Positions 13,412 through 27,300 of a DNA stretch of 64,000 nt are shown here, piece by piece. The position numbers were made by a program, and so were the translations under genes. This stretch comes from Stercorarius parasiticus (Eukaryota; Chordata; Aves; Charadriiformes; Stercorariidae): assembly GCA_013396915.1 (NCBI GenBank), contig VWZL01002043.1:809813-873812 (forward strand), read 5' to 3'. The notes under the pieces are model-generated. The model saw only the letters and a list, made by a program, of their open reading frames with translations, made no database searches and was not told the origin of the DNA. How positions within the stretch are numbered: position 1 is the stretch's first letter; each line of letters opens with the position of its first letter.

Positions 13412-13472
13412 CTTTGAGGGCAGGCGGGGTGAAGACACTCTGCTTCCTCTGCTTGGGAGAGGCTTTCTGGGA
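13412..13472 (-). CDS. PPP1R1C: PPP1R1C coding exon 4, protein phosphatase 1 inhibitor subunit 1C
   Basis: Read leftward from the acceptor CTCCCCAG at 13473-13480, this 61-base exon encodes SQKASPKQRKQSVFTPPALK plus one base of the next codon. It closely matches the mammalian inhibitor-5 segment I recall as ASPKQRKQSVYTPP. The Ser-Pro-Lys-Gln-Arg-Lys core resembles the Ser67 region of inhibitor-1, a known Cdk5 site in that paralogue; here it is Ser65-Pro66. The reading phase joins exactly to exon 3. The donor chosen here (AAAG then GTACTG) keeps the phase and the Lys-Gly expected from mammals. An identical GTACTG donor follows 11 bases later at 13399-13400. Roughly 29 C-terminal residues remain to be supplied by an exon not found in the window. 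Confidence 0.9.
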
Positions 13473-15351
13473 CTGGGGAGGGACAAAACACAGAGAGAGG
13501 CGGTAAGAGACGGGCACGGGGAGAGTTTTCTGGTCATGGCAGCTCTGGGTCTTGCTCCACAGCTGCTTTCAGAGGGTGCGTGCCCCAACCTGAGAAGTTT
13601 CTAAGAAAAATTAAATTGTATAAATCTGATGCCAGCTCCCGAGCTTTCGTGAATACAGGGAAAAGTACAAATAGACAAGATACACAAAATATGTCTTTAA
13701 CGGACAACCTTTATGGCTCCCAGGCAAAACAGACCCAATACTACTGAAAACTACCCTTCACGCTAAAAAAATATTGTTAAGCATAAAATTAAGATAGCCT
13801 GTGCTTTTAACAGGCAATGTAATTGATTCTCATAAGGGAAATAAAGGTTTACATATGTTAAAATGGTTTCAAGATTTACATTAATCAATATTCTAATTAA
13901 ATACAGTGTAATGAATGATTATATGTACAGGTAAGGTACTACTGAAGTTATTAATATATAATTTTTTACATAAATAAATGGAAGATCCCCCCTCTGCACT
14001 TCTTCAATGTGTTCTATTGCTCCTAAAATAATACTTTCAGCAACCAATCACTCAACCTTTAACTGGGCCTGATTTAAGTAATATATTTAGACACAGTTAA
14101 AAGTTTTATGGCCCCAAAATCACTTCTACGCACAGAAGATAAATTATTCTGAATTAATGGTAGTAAAATTACATATAGAGTAATAGTATTATAATTATAC
14201 CAATGTATAGTTAGCAAAATCTAACTGGAATACACTCCAGTGCTAAAGCAGAGCAACTTTTTCAAAATCAAAGCAGTTTAATTGGTGTCCATATTATACC
14301 AACATGAAATATGTCCATATACAATGGTACTAAAACTACATAAGGTCATACACATGTCTACCTTTTGAAGACAAAAGCACCATATCACATTCCTAAGAAA
14401 AAGGTTAAAAAAAAGCTGTGTGTAGGCAAGCTTTATTTTTTTTGCATCTAACCAATTTCTAGTTGTATTTGTTCATAACCATGTTGCCTTTTCCCAAATA
14501 TTTGCTAAATTGCCTTCTTCCCTGAGTATTAGACTGGTATATAGTCTGTGAATTTTAATCAGATCTATTTCTTCAAGAAACATTTGAGACAGCTCTTAAG
14601 GAAACCACTTTCACACAAGCACGGCTAATCCTATTACTTTACCTTATCACAATGGATGGAATGATAACATTTATAAATAAAATATTGTCTTCTTTTGAAA
14701 GAGAAAGCTATTTATAAACACTGTGGGATAGGTTGTTGATCCTTGCCCCAGTAAATCTTCATAGGCCTGTATTTGAGTCCAAATTTGAACCAATCAATAC
14801 CTCCTACTGCTATTTAAAGTGCTGCCGGCTTCTCTGAGCAATGGGTGAAGGAGAAAGAGATCAGGGAATTGCAGGAGCTACGCAAGGGGAGGATAGGAAA
14901 CAAGATCAGAGGAGCCTACTTTTAACTCTTCCACAAACAGCATCAATGCACTGCCTGCTGTGGGCTTGGCAAGAGACGGGAAGAGAGGAGAGGAGTCTGC
15001 AATGCTTTTGTAGACCAGCAGTGGTCCGCAGACCCAAAGCGATGCTGGATGAGGTGACCTGGCAGGGTCACCGTGGGCCAGGTTTGTTATGACTTGCCAG
15101 GGAACGGCAACAAGGCTGAGGGGAAACTTGCCTTTCCCAATTCTCTGCTCCAAAAATAAGGGAGAGCTGGCAGAGCTGAGGCGCAACACAGCCCTGGTTT
15201 GAAAGTGATGGCCTTTAAAAGGCTGTGCCACTGAACATGGTGTGACAATGTAAATAAAACAGTAAGTAGGACGAATCAGTGAGTTTCAAAGGTGTTTTAA
15301 CAATAGGTCTACTTTAACAATAAATAAGTTTAAAAAAAGAAATTCACTTAC
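13473..15351 (-). other. PPP1R1C: PPP1R1C intron 3, very A/T-rich
   Basis: This 1.9 kb intron separates coding exons 3 and 4, with a GTAAGT donor at its right end and CCCCAG acceptor at its left. From about 13590 to 14820 it is markedly A/T-rich, with many TAAT, ATTA and TATAA words. It has no recognisable repeat and no coding frame of note. Confidence 0.75.
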
Positions 15352-15389
15352 CTCTGCCTGTGAGATGTTTGTTCTCTTCTCATCTTTTT
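15352..15389 (-). CDS. PPP1R1C: PPP1R1C coding exon 3
   Basis: This 38-base micro-exon is flanked by a pyrimidine-rich acceptor (TTTTCCTCCACTAG) and a GTAAGT donor. With the single base left over from exon 2 it encodes EKDEKRTNISQAE, residues 48-60. That aligns in length and phase with the mammalian segment I recall as EIDDKRGPNTQGE, so identity is low but Glu, Asp, Lys-Arg, Asn, Gln and Glu positions agree. This is the acidic linker between the phosphothreonine region and the Ser-Pro segment. It was found by splice sites and phase, because the exon is too short to stand out as an open frame. The main risk is that a short exon can match by chance, but exact phase with both neighbours argues against that. 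Confidence 0.85.
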
Positions 15390-18300
15390 CTAGTGGAGGA
15401 AAAGATACAGAAAGAGGAAAGTTAGTACAAAAGCATTTCTCAGTGCTAACCCTCACGGCTCTGTCACGAACGCTACAGCACTATTGTAAATAAGAAATTA
15501 CCCTTCTGATTTACAGCTTTTCTGTCTCTTCTGTGCGTCTCAGAAAACCAGAGGCCCTGATTAGCATTTATAGACATAAGCACTATGTCTAAATCCCTTA
15601 ACTCCCATTTTCTGTCTGTGAATGAACAGCAAGCGATGGAGTGGCTTTAGCAGCAGGTCCTTTGGTCAGGCTGGCAGCAGGGCTCTGGTGGCCACCAGGA
15701 TATGTGCCTGCTCTGCCCAGGGACTGCACTTTCTTGTATGCTCAGAAAAGGCTTGGTTGGCAAACAGTACACAGCAAACTCACAAAGGGCTCTATTGGAC
15801 TCAAATAATAATCAATAAGAACCTCACCTCAGTTAAGTTATTAATGTACTGAAGAGCACCTAGCAGTAATACGCAAAATTAGCAAACCAAAGCTTACCAA
15901 AGTCTGATCTTTCAGCTTAAAAGTTTCATGACATTACTGGTGTAGTTTCAGAAATGACTGTGAAATATTTGCTGGTACTGCTTGGTTTTCTTGCCTTAAT
16001 TTACTTTGGACTATAGGCATGGCAGAAATGGTCAATACTAGAGATTTCTAATGAAAATAAGCATCTGAAAACCTGCCTGAACAACTAAGCAAGATCGTAT
16101 GAAGCAGAGGAGGGTCAAGCATCTTCCTAATCATTGCCCTTAACCAGTTTCTGCATGAGATTAAATTATTTTTCTAATGCTGTCTTGACGCGCTTAATGG
16201 TCAGAAAGTGCTTGTCTTCTGATGATGCCTTCCCAAATATTTGCAAAGATCACATAGGATCTTTGGCACATAGTAGTTTGGAGCTCTAAAATAAAATGCT
16301 ATTAAGAACAGAGACTTCAATTTCTCACTGTACCGACGCCCCTTCCAAAATTTTCCACTTGTAGATATCACTGCAGTTTCCACTGAGGTGTGGCAGATCT
16401 GCAAACGTAGGTCTGAGGGAAGAATTAGGTCTATGCAATATCACTTCATCTAACTTGTTCTCTAGATATTGGCTGCTTGTGGTGTGCCGCCGTGTGTGAG
16501 GGGAAGAGCTGGTCCAGGCAGACAGATTGCATTTTCTATTGTATTTTTTACCGTTGTACCTGTGCGCCTTACAAACATTAATTGACCTACTGGATTTTTC
16601 AATGTGTGTATTTTCCATTACCTTTATATGAAAGACATTCAAATGACTTAAATTTAAAAAGTGTGGTTGAAAACTGTGCTGATTACTAAACCATGGTCCC
16701 ACAGATACGGAATTAGACAGGACAATCAGGAGGCCAGTTCCTGTCATTGACATTTATATGAACTTTGGTAAGGTGACTAATCTCTTCCTTGACTTCCCTA
16801 CCTGTAAATAACTACAGCAGTACCTATTTAATTATAGCATGTCTATTCTCTGTAAAGCACTTTGCATATGAAGTTAGGCTGGCTAACTGGGAGATTATTT
16901 TCGTGCTTATAGTCTTTCTTATTAGTTGCATACCAAACAGACACCGACTTCAATGATTCAACACTAGATTGGGTTTTTGTTAGCTCAAGATCCTGGATTT
17001 AGTTTGGAGGCTGAAATTCAAATAAATCGGGAATTTTCAGCAGAGAACAATGAAAAGTAAATTATGTCCCATTTCTTCCTGAAATTCTAAACTTGCCCAG
17101 GTTAAAAATATGTTTTGTATATCCAAGATGAAGCTTGTGTAAGGAACGAAACCTGCAATCAGCAGCTTTGCTGGGTTTCGGGTCTTGTTCCTAAGGATGT
17201 TCACAAATCTAACACTTTGGGCTTGCACTTTTGGTGTTCTTAGTGTGCTGACATTACTAGAACTGGAAAGTTTCCAGCCTTTCCTTTCTCACACAGTCTT
17301 TATATGACAGGCAACTTTGGGAACAAGAACCGGTCCTGTATGGAGTGAGAGAAATCATTCATATCCACAGGGCCAATGAATAGCAGCAGGCAATGTGGAA
17401 ATTTAAGAATGACTTACAAAATCCCCCACACAAACAGATTTTCAAATCCAGTAAACAAAGATCAGAAATGAACCTAAAGGACCAAAAGAGACACACTTGA
17501 GGAAATTAAGTGTTTCAAGTGAGTTGTGAGATGAAGGGAAAGGAAAAACTGGTTGGAGACGCAGTTTGGTCAGTGGTACATTTTGGCATGCATTTATTTT
17601 TGAGGACAGAAAGACCATCGCATCTTTATTTTTGACAGGCATTTTGCCAGAAAAGACTCAGTGGGGAGTATAGATTTTTAAGGACATGTGAAAAGGAATG
17701 GGAACAAGGGAAGCTGAGATTACTGAGTGCCATAGACTGAGGCAGAGAGGAGAAAATAAACAAAAATTATTTCTTAGAGGGCAAGGAAAAGATGAAAAGG
17801 CAAGGGATACATGGAAGGAAGACAGAATTGCTTGTGCATATCTGAGGTAGTAATGAGGGACAAGGACAGTGGAGTTTTAGCAGAAGTAAAAAGGGGAAAT
17901 TTAGTGATGTCAGGGAGCAGAGCTGAAATGCAGCGTGTGCTGGAGCTCAGTCAAGAGCTCTTTGCCTGGGGAAACACTTAGAGCCATATTGGTCTAAGTG
18001 AAGGATTACATTAATAATTGTGTGAGCATTCTTCCTTGGACGAATACTGTTTTTCCTGTGTAACTTAAAATGCTTTGAAAGCAGTCTCACTAAATTCACG
18101 AAAGCATGTTCTTGTAACAATCTTAATAAGGAAGTGTCTTTGAGAGAGTCAATGCGTGTAGGAATCAATGCTCTCACTACAACAGGTCAGTTCTGGCATC
18201 AAGAGGTTTCACGTAGAAAATCTCTCAGACAACAAAAATTATTATGAGAATGGAAGGTACAAGGTAAGAAAGAACATCATCAGTTAGCTACTGCAAATCA

Positions 18301-21300
18301 GACATATCCACCTACAGAAGTCAAACAAGCCACACATCTCCCACTGGTAAGCCATCGACCATTAGAAGCTGAATTTCTTTACTGAACTCTTTGAGCATAA
18401 ATTCCTCTTCAGAAGGGTCAGCCCGTAATCAGAAACTAAATCACAAATACCAGATTGTGATATAACTTGATTCACAGGAGAAAATGAAATCCCTGGTATC
18501 TCAACATCCTTTAGTTCCCACTGACCACTGTGCAGTCAGGATTCTGCTCACAAAAAATCATAGTTAATACGGAATGAGAAATTTCCTTATCATGTTTATA
18601 ACTAGGCAATTATATCACAGAGAATATTGAATTCAAGTGATCAGCTATTTCTCTCTTAGATGAAACAAACCCCAAGCTCTCAGTAGATAACTTCTCCCTA
18701 CAGATTTACTCTCTTTTTGGGGCCAGGAAGGAAGGACATTTTTTAACGATGCTCCATTTTTGTCTCTCACAGACCATAACACTTCTCACAGAACACAATA
18801 CAGCTGTACTATATTCCAAATCTGAACATCTGGCATTTTTCCAGTTTAACTTATTCTTGGCTGCTCTAATTAGCTAACAGGAATCTAATTACTCAAGTTA
18901 TTTCTTGACAGTTTTTGTGTTTCTGTTTTAAAGTGGTATAATGGAAATCACGTGAAGAGCTGAGAGCAGATTTGTACGTACCCAAGTCAGTGGAAAGCCG
19001 AGGTACATAAAAATAAGATTGGAGCTTTGTTTAGAGGTTTTTTACAGCCATGCTGAGGAAAAAGCCATTGAGGACTTTCCCCTGTGCTGGGCAAATAATG
19101 TCTGAGGCTAGTGTGACCCTTCCTCATGTAGACTGGAGTAGGACCTGATTTCCATCAGTCCAGTCACGTACATAGACTTTCTGAAATGAAGCCTTACTTC
19201 TTTAAGGAGCGACACCTCTAAAAGTCCACTTACCTGCACAGAGACCATTTCAACATTGCAGCTCTAGGGCAAAATCTCACCTACTCACAGGGAAACCTGC
19301 AAGGTAAGACCCAGCTACATATTGCTGAAATATGGAGGAAGAAACACCAAGGGATTTGTCTCCCAAATGCTCTTGTTAGCAGAGCTCTTTTGTATGTTTG
19401 TTAGCACATCCACCCAGCCAAGCTGACATAATAAGCTGAGCTATCCCAAAGGTGTCATTATATGAGGTCGGAAACGAACCGAGCGGAAGGGTGCTGGTCA
19501 TAGACAGGATGGCAACCACTTGACATTGCTGATCGCTTCTCCTGTGAATCTCCACTCTTGGGCAAACGGCATGACCATGCTGGGGGAAGCCTTATGGTGG
19601 TTTTAGAGTAAGATCAAAATTCATCTGCCTCTCTTCTCCCACTGGATAATGTTAATGCACTTGGAGTAGCTACGCAGGGCAAGAGGTGACCTATTTTAAA
19701 AGACTTGGCCTCTGATATCACCCATGGGCTCTGCAGCAGAGTCATCCCGCAAAGGCTTATCTCATCCAGCTAAGTACCCAGCTTTCTTTCCCCTTGGCAA
19801 GAGCAAATAAAAGCCTTTTCTGCAGGGTTTCAGTCAGGCACTGGAGGAACAGACCAGGTCAGAGAGGCCGGCTTTTACACAAAAGAAACTCAGTAAGAGA
19901 CTGGTATAATTATTGGAGAAAGCTTCATGTAGAGAGTTTGGAATTTTCCTTGGGAAAACAAAGCTGAGAAGTTTCAGATAAAAATCACAGGGGGCTGATA
20001 GGGCTTTGGAGTTGGTTAGTTTTTGTCATAGCGTTTAAATTTTCCCTTAAAAATAATAAACACAGTACTGTTTAATTGCTCAGATGGTGGAAATAGTCCA
20101 TGAACTGCATGCCTATAACAGGATTTAGTTAAAGAATGATTTAACGAAGAATGGTTTGAATCTGAAAGAAATGAGCCTGAAGAGAGACTTTCAGGACACA
20201 ATGTCATTGTCAGCCTGGAGCCTTCTTATAATCCTGCCCCCACCCCTGTGTAAACAGTGCCACTGGAGGGAGCAAAGTAGATGAACAGAAGCACAGACCC
20301 AGCCTTTTACGCGCAAAATTTAGTGCAGGACACCCTAAGCTAGAGACAAATCAGATGACGCGACCGCTATGAAATAGCTGAGCCAGTTTCGTTGCATTTC
20401 ATTTCATTTGTTTTGATGAAATGTCTCGATGGCCAAACAGTACCATGTCCATAAGCAAAGCATTCTCTCTCAAAAGATGTGAAAGTAATGAACCGATGGC
20501 TGACTTCTGATCAATACGCTCGATGATGACGTACGGTTAGAAAAGTAAAGTAACTTTCTTGGCTCTGGTTCCACTTAGCCATCTCCTGTGACGAAGAGGA
20601 GGAGGTGCGGGGGTTGGGGGATGCTTGTGTGCTTGGGCAGTGGGCGGCAGAGCTCTGCTCCCTGCCTTGCTGTGTGCTAATTGTGCAACAAGGCAGACCA
20701 CCTGTTCCAAAAACTTCCATTTAAATGGCACAGGCCCCCACAATTTTAGGAACTAAGAAAAGAAACAGATAATTTTCCCAATAATTCTTCATTCTCCTGT
20801 CACTTAGTGGCAGGCAAACCTGAAATTTTCTGAAAATTTGGGTTCAGTCATTTCACATTTTGATTTCGTCATCATAAAATAAGGGTATTTTTAAATCTAC
20901 TAGCTTGCCTCACTGGTGTTTGACTGCCATCATTTGTATTTGCCATTGATATTTGTAAAACAAGCTCATGGAAATCTGATTTAGAAATGGACTTTCGTAA
21001 TATTATTTTGTTTTTTCTGCTACCAAAACTACTTTTCCTTTCCTCTAGAAAACAAATTAAAATCAAAAAATACTTTATGTTTTGCTTTTGCCGGATTTCT
21101 AACTACATATTGCCAGATCAACTAGCATCTCATCGCTTTTTACTAAACCACTGAGGTAAGGAAAGGAAAAAAGTGCCAAAAGGCAAACTTAAAAAAAATG
21201 CTTATGTAGTTAATTGTTTGACTTTTGCTTGCTGGTTTTTATTTGCCTATATCTATCGATGAAAACTTGACTACAGGTATAAATGTAATTACATTTAATT

Positions 21301-24300
21301 ACAAAAAAATATCCTGGTAAGCCCTCCTGGCATGACTATATGTTTCTGAAAATCTTCACATTGCAAAAGCACCTCATTAAACTCCAGTATCCCAGCTGCT
21401 GCGGTAAATGTAGCTGGAGGGTCTGCTCCCCTCCTCCGTCAAGCACTGACAAGAGAGTGCGTACATTGCAGTTCTGCTGCAGCTCACACACTAATCGGCA
21501 TCTAAATTACCGCCTGGCCCTTTAGGGAACACTAATAACAAGATTTGTATAGGAAATATTAATAGAAACATAGGGGAGAGAGGAATTTGCTATATACACA
21601 AGCATTTGCATGCTTATTCTATCAGGCGTTTGCAGTTAAGGTATGTAGCATGGGCCTGCAGAGATTGTACAGTGGCTTTTCCCCATTAGCTCCTGACTGT
21701 AACCAGCCCTTTGTAGTTCACTGAAATGCCACAGGCCAGATGAATCAGCTGTTTGGACATTTAAAATTTTCCTTCCAAGTAAATGAGCCTATTTATATTT
21801 ACATAGCTCTGTATTTCACACCTTCAATATTCAATTTGCCATTACTAGTACTGAGAGTAGGGGCAGCAATCTCCTATGTTAGATCAAATCCTTCCTAATG
21901 GTGCTCAAAGTCAACCTCTAAATGAAAAGAATGATCATCCTTTTCCTCCCAACACACACAACAGCATCTGATCCAAACAGCAGCTATATCTCTGAACACC
22001 ATACAGACAGTATCCAAGGACCCACTTTCAACTGCACAGACATAAGAATATGAAATAAAACCACCTCTCATAAATTACACGGATCAAAATTTCTTTGAAA
22101 CATACATTCTGAGACCATAATCTGGTTTGGAAGAAACTGGAGACATTACAAACCTCAAATGTGAATCTAAATGCATTTGTTTATACCACATGAATCTCGA
22201 AAGGGAATTATAGTGCCTGATTCACCACCTTGTTATTCCAGTTTTATGCCAGACTCTTGGAAATCAGTCTAGTTTCACTGGCATTAAACTAGAATATAAT
22301 GGTGATGAATCAGCTCTGCAGCCTTACCGCAGAGCAGTCATGAATTATTACAAGCACAAAAAATCATCCTTCTCTGCAGCATTTTGTTTTCAACTTTTGA
22401 TTATCCCTCCCTATGATCACCGAATCACAGAATGGTTCGGGTTGGAAGGGACCTTAAAGATCATCCAGTTCCAACCCTCCTGCCATGGGCAGGGACACCT
22501 CCCACTAGACCAGGCTCCTCAAAGCCCCATCCAGCCTGGCCTTGGACACCTCCAGGGATGGGGCATCCACAGCTTCCCCGTTAAATATAAATACAAATAC
22601 AAAACAAATTCTAAATAAGTCACATAAATCAAACATAGCTTCTCAAAATATACATTGGAAGAGGATTCAAATTTAGTTCTTTATTTTCTCCCTTCTTATT
22701 AATAAGAACCGAGTTGTTCTGTCTGCCTTCTTGGACTTACACTTCTGCCTGGCTCTGTGGCCTTCCAGCTGCTGCCAGCTCTGTAAGGCTCTTCCTGATC
22801 CTGTCTCTGCTTTGACTGAGAGAACACAAAACAGGCCTTCTGGAAAAACCTGTCATGAAAAAATCCTTCCATGCACAAGTTTCTTTTCCTTATAGCACAA
22901 GAGGCCGTGTTCTGTAGCCCTGCTCCATGAGAGGGTCAGGTGAGCAGGGAGCATGGAGCAGACCTTCCTGACATGAAGTCCCTCATCCATTGTACGGGGA
23001 CGATTACAGACTTGGCAGGCGTTCCCAGAGAAAGCAATCAACCCAGGGAGAATTACACCTGAAATAAACATTCTGTTTGGGTAACTGATGTAAAGACTGA
23101 CCTTAAATCATGATATAAACAGTGCTAGGCTTGAAGTTGCTTTCTTCTAGTTGCTTTCTAAGCAGCACAAACTCCTCTTTCCTGAAGAAAATGGAGATGG
23201 CTTTCAAAGAACAATGGACCAAAGAAGAGGAACAAGATGAGGTAAGTAAAAGTCTTTTTTTTCTTTTTATCTCTCAGATGAGACATTTTCTGGACCCAAT
23301 ATAAATCTCTTACTAGATTACCAGGAATGATGCCGAGATTAACTTTTCATATAATTTGCAGCTGGCCCATGTGGACTCATGACATCAGAGCCAGGAGAAA
23401 CCTTCAGCAAGACCACAGGGTGTCACTGTGTGCAGAAACTCCAGGTCAGGATCTGCCTCCATGTCGCTTCAGAGCCCCCTTAAATAACTCATTCCAAACA
23501 ATTTAGTTAACAGCAAAGTACCACTTTCCACTTCCAAAGTTAATCACAAATCTGCGCTGCCTGTTACATCCCGACCCTCCGCAAAGAGGAGTTCCGTCAG
23601 TGCCCGGCTCGGTGTTGCTCCAGACAAAATGAGTCCAGCACAGAAGGTCAACACATGTGGGGGGCTGCTCAGTGCAAATAATCTATGGTCTAGATCAGCA
23701 AAACAAATCAGGCAAAACAGAATTTTTGATGGAAGTGAGAGACAGAAAATTATTTTACCACTGACTTTATTAGGCCATAAGCAACAGGAAGTTTTGCTGT
23801 TGACTTAGAAGTCAAGATTTTATCCTGATACATAGCATAAGGTAAAAAAATTAAAAAAAAAAAAAAAGAGAGATAAAAGGCAAACTACTTTCTTATTTAA
23901 TGAACTAGTTCTAGAGTTAGTGCAACTTGGGAAAGAACTTCAGCAATATGTAAACTGGCTTCTTAGTCAGAACTATTCATTATCTAATCATACTAAGTAA
24001 TGACAGTCATATTAATATTCAATGCACCTTTGAAAATCCAGGTTAATTCGCTCAGCTACGTAAAAGTAAGTGAGACTGAAGAAAACTGCTGTGATTGGTG
24101 ATGTGAAATTTAAAATCCTTGGCCTATTGGGAAGGTTGGTGGTAAACTCAAGTCTCAAAATGTACAAAGTGAAACTTAAAAGATACATGATGGTATAAAT
24201 GTGACTCTCCTTTATGCATATCTATTTAGGATGATTCAAATATGTCTTTCAGATTGAAATATACATAAGAATAACTCCCTTATTCTTGAGGCAAATAAAC

Positions 24301-27300
24301 GTAAACCAGGGTGATGCTGATTTTCGGGCACGAGCCAGAAGGGGAACGTGACAGCCAGCATTTCTTGGTGCCCCAGGTGATGCTGGAGGGCCAAACTGAA
24401 CTACAAGACGTCCTTGGAAAAATAGACATTCATAGACATATGGAACAAGGCAAAGGACAAGGACTGGAAAATGGACCTGAAGCACACTGGTGTCTCAAAG
24501 TTTGTCCAGCTGTGCAGAAGGAGAACTCACCTCATTGTAAGGTTACACTGGCACAGGATCTAGTCTGGCACAAAAGCAGTTGCCAATAAAGATTTCATCT
24601 TTGCCGCATGGGGTAAAGGCAGCTTCCACCCTCACAGCGTAACCTCACCTGGCCTGAAACCTGACGGTGAAAGAAAAGCCTCACCTGAAGGAAATAGGAG
24701 GGCAGCGGAGATAAAGTCAACTTTGGAGAGGTTAGAGGAGGACCAGAGCTGCTGAGTGACTGCCAGCAAATACTCAGAGGAGCAGGTTCAAACAGCAGAA
24801 ATGTCCCTCTGAAATGAACTTGCCCAAGCAAAACAGACTGCCAGACTACTAAATATTTGCAAATAATCGTTACTGTTTTACCAAAGGTTACCAAAGCACT
24901 TACAGAAAAACTTCACAAATAGCGTGCAACTACTTTGTCCATTGACTCAGTCATAACAATGTATTAGCTTGTCAAAACACCAAACGTTCATTAAGTATTT
25001 TCAAACACAGAAGGAGGACAAGTACCTTGAGAAGGCAGTTACCCAGAACCGTGAATTCATCAGTAACACTGAACAGTGTTAGTAATCTGCTACCTTCCAG
25101 CTGCTTGCTTCCTTTATGTTCAGCCTATGCTCAAATGACATATTGAAGAGGTCGAAGATCTAAATACAACTGAGGCAAAGATCATGAAGAAAAATCCATG
25201 GTTACCAGAAATATAATACTACCTGATCCCCTGATACACATTTAAACCATTTCCTAATAGCTCTATATGCAGGAATCAATTGTGATGGAAAATGGCTCAG
25301 AATTGACCCACCGATCGCAATCTCTGTACGGGAGTTACAGCTGCAATAGCTATCACTGCCAGCAGCTCCTTTCTCAGTTGTGGGCTGTAGGAGCATTCGA
25401 GCTCTAAAATAAAAAGCAGCAGCAGCAGCCAAAACTAAAAAAGTCCAACATTTCTTAGCATGCTATAGCTCATAAAGCCATTTAAAAAAATCGTAGCTGA
25501 ACAGTTGCGTATTGTACATTCTGGAAAGTGACATTTGCCAGGGGAGAAGAAAACAAATACCAAACAATAAAACTCTTCCTTAGCCAGTGATTATTATTGC
25601 TGCCTTTTCAGTTTCCTTCCTTTTGGAATAATACCTCAAGGATTTCAGTAAGAATGTGTTGTAAAGCTAGTCCTGGCCAACTGCTCGCGGCTCGCTGGTG
25701 GTCAGAATGCACATGCATAAAGCTCCTCACATACATGTATCATCCTGTGCATGAATCAAGTGAGCTACTAATAATAGTACTTCTTGGGGTTTATGACCCT
25801 TTTTACAAAAAGAAGATGCAAATACCAGTTTTTTTAAATTCATTTTTTGGTTTTCTAAGCTTTCAAAGAGTCAGCAAAACGAGGTCCATAATCTCATTCT
25901 CACCATCAGCACGACTGGGTGGGATGGAAAAGACAGGGCAACCGTTGTTAGCTCAGACTAAGTCAGCTGTAATTTCCAAAGGCATTTTTCAGAATTTCTA
26001 CTAACCTCACTACATACCAGAGACAGAGGGGACCCTGGGTTTTGCTTTATGCGTCTCCATCCGTACTGTCATGGTCAGAAACACAGCACTGTGATTCCCG
26101 TGGAACGAGCTGTCCCACACCCTCCTACAGGATATGCTGTACACATTAAGGCCTAAGTCACACACTAGCGTCAGCGGTTTAGGGTGCTTGAAAGCACATT
26201 TCTAAACAATTACAGCCCTGCTGTCTACTTACCGTGTTTCAGAGAGAGACAGTAAAAACCTAATATTGATCTGGATCAAAATTCTTTAAAGGGAAAATTC
26301 TTTTTTCTCCCTTACCACCCCTCACTCCCCTCCCCCCCTCCCAAATCGCTTTTTAGTTCATCAGTACAATTCCACTTCAAAGCGAATAGCTTATGAAATG
26401 GCACACAGTAATACAAACACGTTGCATTCAGACCAGCCGGGCTGGTAGGTTAAATTGCTCCCTGATTCTGTAGCTGCCCTGCAGATCCTAATAGAACAAG
26501 GAGAAGGGGAAGCAAGTGCTGCAGCTACACGGAGCTTTTACTGTTTGGTGGTGGTCAAAGAAAGAGCAGGAAAGTTTCATCCAGATCTTTGCTTTCTGCC
26601 ACTGTCTGAGAGCAGCTATGGCAGGGAACTTCAGAAAGACTTGAAGGGAATACTGTTACCACGAGCCTTTCTCTTTTCTGAGCGGTGGAGGCTCAGTGCT
26701 GAAATGTTTAGGCTATGGGATGTCTAGGTACGAGGGTATGGGGTACTGTAGGATGCAATAGAACGCGCTGCTTTATTGAACTTTCCATCTGCCTCGCTCA
26801 GGCTCCTGTTCAGCCCTGTGTGACTCTTCTCTGCTTGTCTCATCAGAATGAAGGATATGACCTCAGGTGAAAAACATAACCTTTAAAATGCACATTTGTC
26901 TACTTAACACTGCTAACTCTGTAAGTGCTTTTTGGTTCCACAAGATGAATAATGACAAGAAATTAATTCCCTGTGGTACTTCTGCATCCTAGGTATCCCA
27001 GGGAGAAACAAAGTGTGAGCATGTAACCATGCTTCATTCTGCTACTATGATAATATATTGATCCCCCAGTAAAGCCATTTGAGAAAAAGATTAGAAGCGA
27101 TGACTTTAGATACATGACTAGGGTTTTGAGGGAGCGAAGGGGAAAACAGAGCTCTTTCCAATAGACATATAGTCTAATTCTACCCTAGAACTGCTTTGAT
27201 TACTGTAAAAAGGGACTCGTCTGCTCCAGCTGATCTCATTTCCACCAGCTGGTGACACAGGCAGCTCAGACTCAGAGGAAAGCCAAGCTAAGCTCCACAC

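Noticed and set aside
13239..13588. Minus-strand frames of 92 and 114 codons around PPP1R1C exon 4
   Set aside because: Only the 61 bases between the splice sites are coding. The rest of these frames is read-through into intron sequence.
23122..23245. Plus-strand frame ending in a donor-like GATGAG|GTAAGT
   Set aside because: It looks like an exon end, but no matching acceptor or partner exon was found, and a single donor match is common by chance.
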